Assembly: GCA_046155815.1 (NCBI GenBank)
Contig: JBJXFY010000333.1
Location: forward strand, 1 to 14,886
Length of the DNA stretch: 14,886 nucleotides
DNA from: JBJXFY01 sp046155815
GTDB taxonomy: Bacteria; Verrucomicrobiota; Verrucomicrobiia; Limisphaerales; CAIMTB01
Direction: 5' to 3'
Part shown: positions 13,178 through 14,886 of the stretch, piece by piece
Numbering within the stretch: the stretch's first letter is position 1
Layout: the number at the start of each line of letters is the position of its first letter
Notes under the pieces: generated by a model
Told to the model about the DNA's origin: nothing
Seen by the model: the letters and a program-made list of their open reading frames with translations, nothing else
Database searches by the model: none
Made by a program: the position numbers and the translations under genes

Positions 13178-13206
13178 GCCCGTGGCTGCGGGCGTTTGTC
13201 CTTTTG
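13178..13206 (+). promoter_or_regulatory. Hairpin with T-rich tail in the leader of the LptF/LptG gene
   Basis: GCCCG (13178-13182) pairs with CGGGC (13189-13193) around TGGCTG and is followed by a T-rich stretch (13195-13206, including TTTT). It lies upstream of the permease start in the divergent intergenic region and could be an attenuator or a leftover terminator. No convincing promoter hexamers were found. Confidence 0.2.
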
Positions 13207-13242
13207 TGCCGCGGCGCGGTGCGGGAGGTTTGCGCACTGCGC

Positions 13243-14478
13243 ATGAAGATTCTCTCGCGCCACCTGCTTCGCGAGACGCTCGGCACCCTGCTGCTGGCGG
13301 TGGTGGTCTGCACCGGCGTGCTGCTGGTGGGCAACCTCCTGAAGCAGGTCGTGGCGCTGCTCATCAGCGGGCAGGCGGGCCTGGCCACCGTGTTCAAGGC
13401 CATCGCCCTGCTGCTGCCCTACGTGCTCACCTTCGCGCTGCCGATGGGCATGCTGACGGCGTCCCTGCTCGTCTTCGGCCGGCTCAGCGCGGACCAGGAG
13501 ATCACCGCCGCGCGCGCCAACGGCATCAGCCTCGCCAGCCTCGCGCTGCCGGTGCTGCTGCTGAGCCTCGTCTTTGCCGGCCTGTGCGCGTGGGTGAACC
13601 TCGATGTCGGCCCACGCTCCCGCGCCGCATTCAAGCGCCTCCTGCACGAGGCTGCGTTCAGCCAGGACCGCCCGCTGATCACCGAGGGCCGCTTCATCAC
13701 CGACCTTCCGGGCATCGTCTTCTACGCCGGCCGAGTGCGCGGACAGGAGCTGGAGGACGTGGTGTTCTACCAGCTCGAGGACGGCCGCCGTGTGCGCGAC
13801 CTGCGAGCGCCGCGGGCGAGGCTCGAGCTGGACCTCACCAACCGCCTGCTGCGCCTCACCTTCTTTGACGCGCGCGCGCTCGAATGGGTCCCCGCCGCCC
13901 CCGCGCCGCCGCCGGCCACCAACGACGTCCCGTCAGCGGCCAACGAGCCGCCGCCGGCCTCCCCCCCCGTCGAGGCCAACGCGCCGGCCGCAGCCGAAAC
14001 GAACGCCCCGTCCGCCGTCGCGCCGGCGGAGGGCGAAGGCCAGTGGCAGCCGATCTTCCTCGCTGAGACGACGCTGCCGACGATTGCCCTGCCCGCGTTG
14101 GGCGGGCGCGGCCACGTCACGCAGACCTCCGACCTGACCTTCCGCGAGCTGCGCGCAGAGCGGGAGCGGCTCCGCGCGCTGGGCGTGCCGGACACGACGC
14201 CCATCGGGGTGCAGATGCACCGGCAGGTGGCCTTCTCGTTCGCGAGCTTCGTATTCACGCTGGTGGGCATTCCGCTCGGCGTGCGCGCGCACCGCCGCGA
14301 GACGAGCGCCGGCCTCGCGCTCGCCGTGCTGCTGCTTCTCACCTACTACGCCTTCATCATCATCGGCCAGTCGCTCGAAGGCCGGCCGGACCTGCACCCG
14401 CAGTGGGTGATATGGACGCCCAACCTCCTGTTCCAGCTGGCTGGCGGCTGGCTGTTATGGCGGGCGGACCGGGCGTGA
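13243..14478 (+). CDS. LptF/LptG family lipopolysaccharide export permease
   Basis: A 411-residue membrane protein of the YjgP/YjgQ family. With LptB, LptC and LptA such permeases extract lipopolysaccharide from the inner membrane and pass it to the outer membrane. The start MKILSRHLLRETL is typical. Membrane helices lie at about 13-41, 50-79, 100-120, 327-346, 354-376 and 388-407, with the periplasmic beta-jellyroll between helices 3 and 4. LPMGMLTASLLVFGRLSADQ (66-85) and the region around R91 (ITAARANGIS) match the family, as does HRQVAFSFASFVFTLVGIPL (326-345). An Ala/Pro/Asn-rich low-complexity insertion (about 217-266) sits within the jellyroll. Whether it is the LptF or LptG copy cannot be told. 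ATG 13243 has GGAGGT (13224-13229) at 13 bases, somewhat far. A strong hairpin follows the stop. Confidence 0.92.
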   Translation: MKILSRHLLRETLGTLLLAVVVCTGVLLVGNLLKQVVALLISGQAGLATVFKAIALLLPYVLTFALPMGMLTASLLVFGRLSADQEITAARANGISLASLALPVLLLSLVFAGLCAWVNLDVGPRSRAAFKRLLHEAAFSQDRPLITEGRFITDLPGIVFYAGRVRGQELEDVVFYQLEDGRRVRDLRAPRARLELDLTNRLLRLTFFDARALEWVPAAPAPPPATNDVPSAANEPPPASPPVEANAPAAAETNAPSAVAPAEGEGQWQPIFLAETTLPTIALPALGGRGHVTQTSDLTFRELRAERERLRALGVPDTTPIGVQMHRQVAFSFASFVFTLVGIPLGVRAHRRETSAGLALAVLLLLTYYAFIIIGQSLEGRPDLHPQWVIWTPNLLFQLAGGWLLWRADRA

Positions 14479-14495
14479 GGCGCCGCGCTGAAGGG

Positions 14496-14520
14496 CCGCT
14501 TCGACCGCCGGTCGGAGCGG
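14496..14520 (+). terminator. Strong 11-pair hairpin after the LPS permease gene
   Basis: CCGCT (14496-14500) pairs with AGCGG (14516-14520), T14501 forms a wobble with G14515, and CGACC (14502-14506) pairs with GGTCG (14510-14514) around the three-base loop GCC. The stem is continuous and begins 17 bp after the stop codon. It has the position of a terminator but no T-tract. Confidence 0.5.
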
Positions 14521-14592
14521 AACCGCCGAGCCGGGGACACGCGTCCGTGCTCGCCCTTGGACCGTGGCGCTGATTCCGTCCATCCTTCCGCC

Positions 14593-14886
14593 ATGACCGC
14601 GCTCGAACTTCCCGCCCTCGAAGCCCTGCTCGCCTCACCGGCCGCGCCGCTGCTCCTCGACGTGCGCCTGCCGGAGGATTTCGCCGAGGCGCACCTGCCA
14701 GGGGCCTTGAACGCGTGCGTTTACGAGGTCGCCTTCCCGCAGCGCGTGCCGGAGCTGCTGCCGGACAAGGCCCGCCCCGTGGTCGTGTACGGCGCGGCGG
14801 TGGCCAGCCTCGAATCGCTGGAGGCCGCCGCGAAGCTGACGCGGCTCGGCCACACGGCGGTGCATGACTTCCGCGGCGGCCTCTCC
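14593..14886 (+). CDS. Rhodanese-like domain protein lacking the catalytic cysteine (3' end outside window)
   Basis: The first 98 residues of a protein that continues beyond the window. It shows a rhodanese homology domain: LLLDVRLPEDFAEAHLPGAL (20-39), VVVYG (63-67), and KLTRLGHTAVHDFRGGL (81-97), matching the usual order of D-V-R, H-x-PGA, the active-site loop and the F-x-GG-x end. At the active-site position, where active sulfurtransferases have Cys after VVVY, this protein has G67 (VVVYGAAVASLES). C42 is present, but not in the active-site loop. It is therefore probably not a sulfurtransferase and may bind or scaffold. I recall related domains fused to a C-terminal YceI-like domain; whether that is so here lies outside the window. 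ATG 14593 directly precedes the domain; no Shine-Dalgarno sequence is visible. Confidence 0.85.
   Translation, partial: MTALELPALEALLASPAAPLLLDVRLPEDFAEAHLPGALNACVYEVAFPQRVPELLPDKARPVVVYGAAVASLESLEAAAKLTRLGHTAVHDFRGGLS

Noticed and set aside
1..14886. Search for CRISPR arrays, insertion sequences, integrase or phage genes
   Set aside because: No regularly spaced repeats, terminal inverted repeats with a transposase, or mobile-element proteins were seen.

Overview
The window is a GC-rich, gene-dense piece of a Gram-negative chromosome with 14 complete or nearly complete genes and two genes cut by the window edges. An LptF/LptG-type lipopolysaccharide permease implies an outer membrane. A PEP-CTERM protein together with an orphan type II pseudopilin-like protein ending in an H...FADGH motif is typical of Verrucomicrobiota (some Planctomycetota are similar). 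This assignment is inferred from gene content; no rRNA or marker-gene comparison was possible. Recognisable Shine-Dalgarno sequences occur at only a few of the starts. I see no tRNA, rRNA, CRISPR array, transposase, integrase or phage gene.

Layout from left to right: (1) the C-terminal end of an N,N-dimethylformamidase-like protein (3-140), a 2Fe-2S ferredoxin (176-460), and a response regulator-PAS-PP2C phosphatase (557-2086), all on +. (2) Convergent to these, a YggS/PLPBP-type PLP homeostasis protein (2106-2789, -). (3) A + strand run of EVE-domain protein, lipoprotein-like ApbE FMN transferase (4-bp overlap) and MurJ lipid II flippase (2892-5945). (4) A 500-bp gap without a recognisable gene, then an Old Yellow Enzyme family reductase (6446-7558, +). 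(5) Two - strand genes, RadC (8618-9322) and the pseudopilin-like protein (7664-8494). (6) A + strand run of PEP-CTERM protein, YqgE/AlgH protein, an unrecognised 299-residue protein and a 94-residue stand-alone CBM48 domain (9418-12321). (7) A YafV-type omega-amidase (12356-13132, -), divergent from an LptF/LptG permease (13243-14478, +), and finally a rhodanese-like domain lacking the catalytic cysteine, cut by the window end (14593-14886, +).

Most genes are housekeeping: envelope biogenesis (MurJ, LptF/G), cofactor handling (YggS for PLP, ApbE for FMN) and metabolite repair (omega-amidase). The parts that most deserve follow-up are the unrecognised 299-residue protein coupled to a free-standing glycogen-binding-type domain, the cysteine-less rhodanese, an Ala/Pro-rich insertion in the LPS permease, and GC-rich stem-loops at all three convergent gene junctions, none followed by a T-tract. 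I found no clear, complete novel system such as a defence island or new mobile element.
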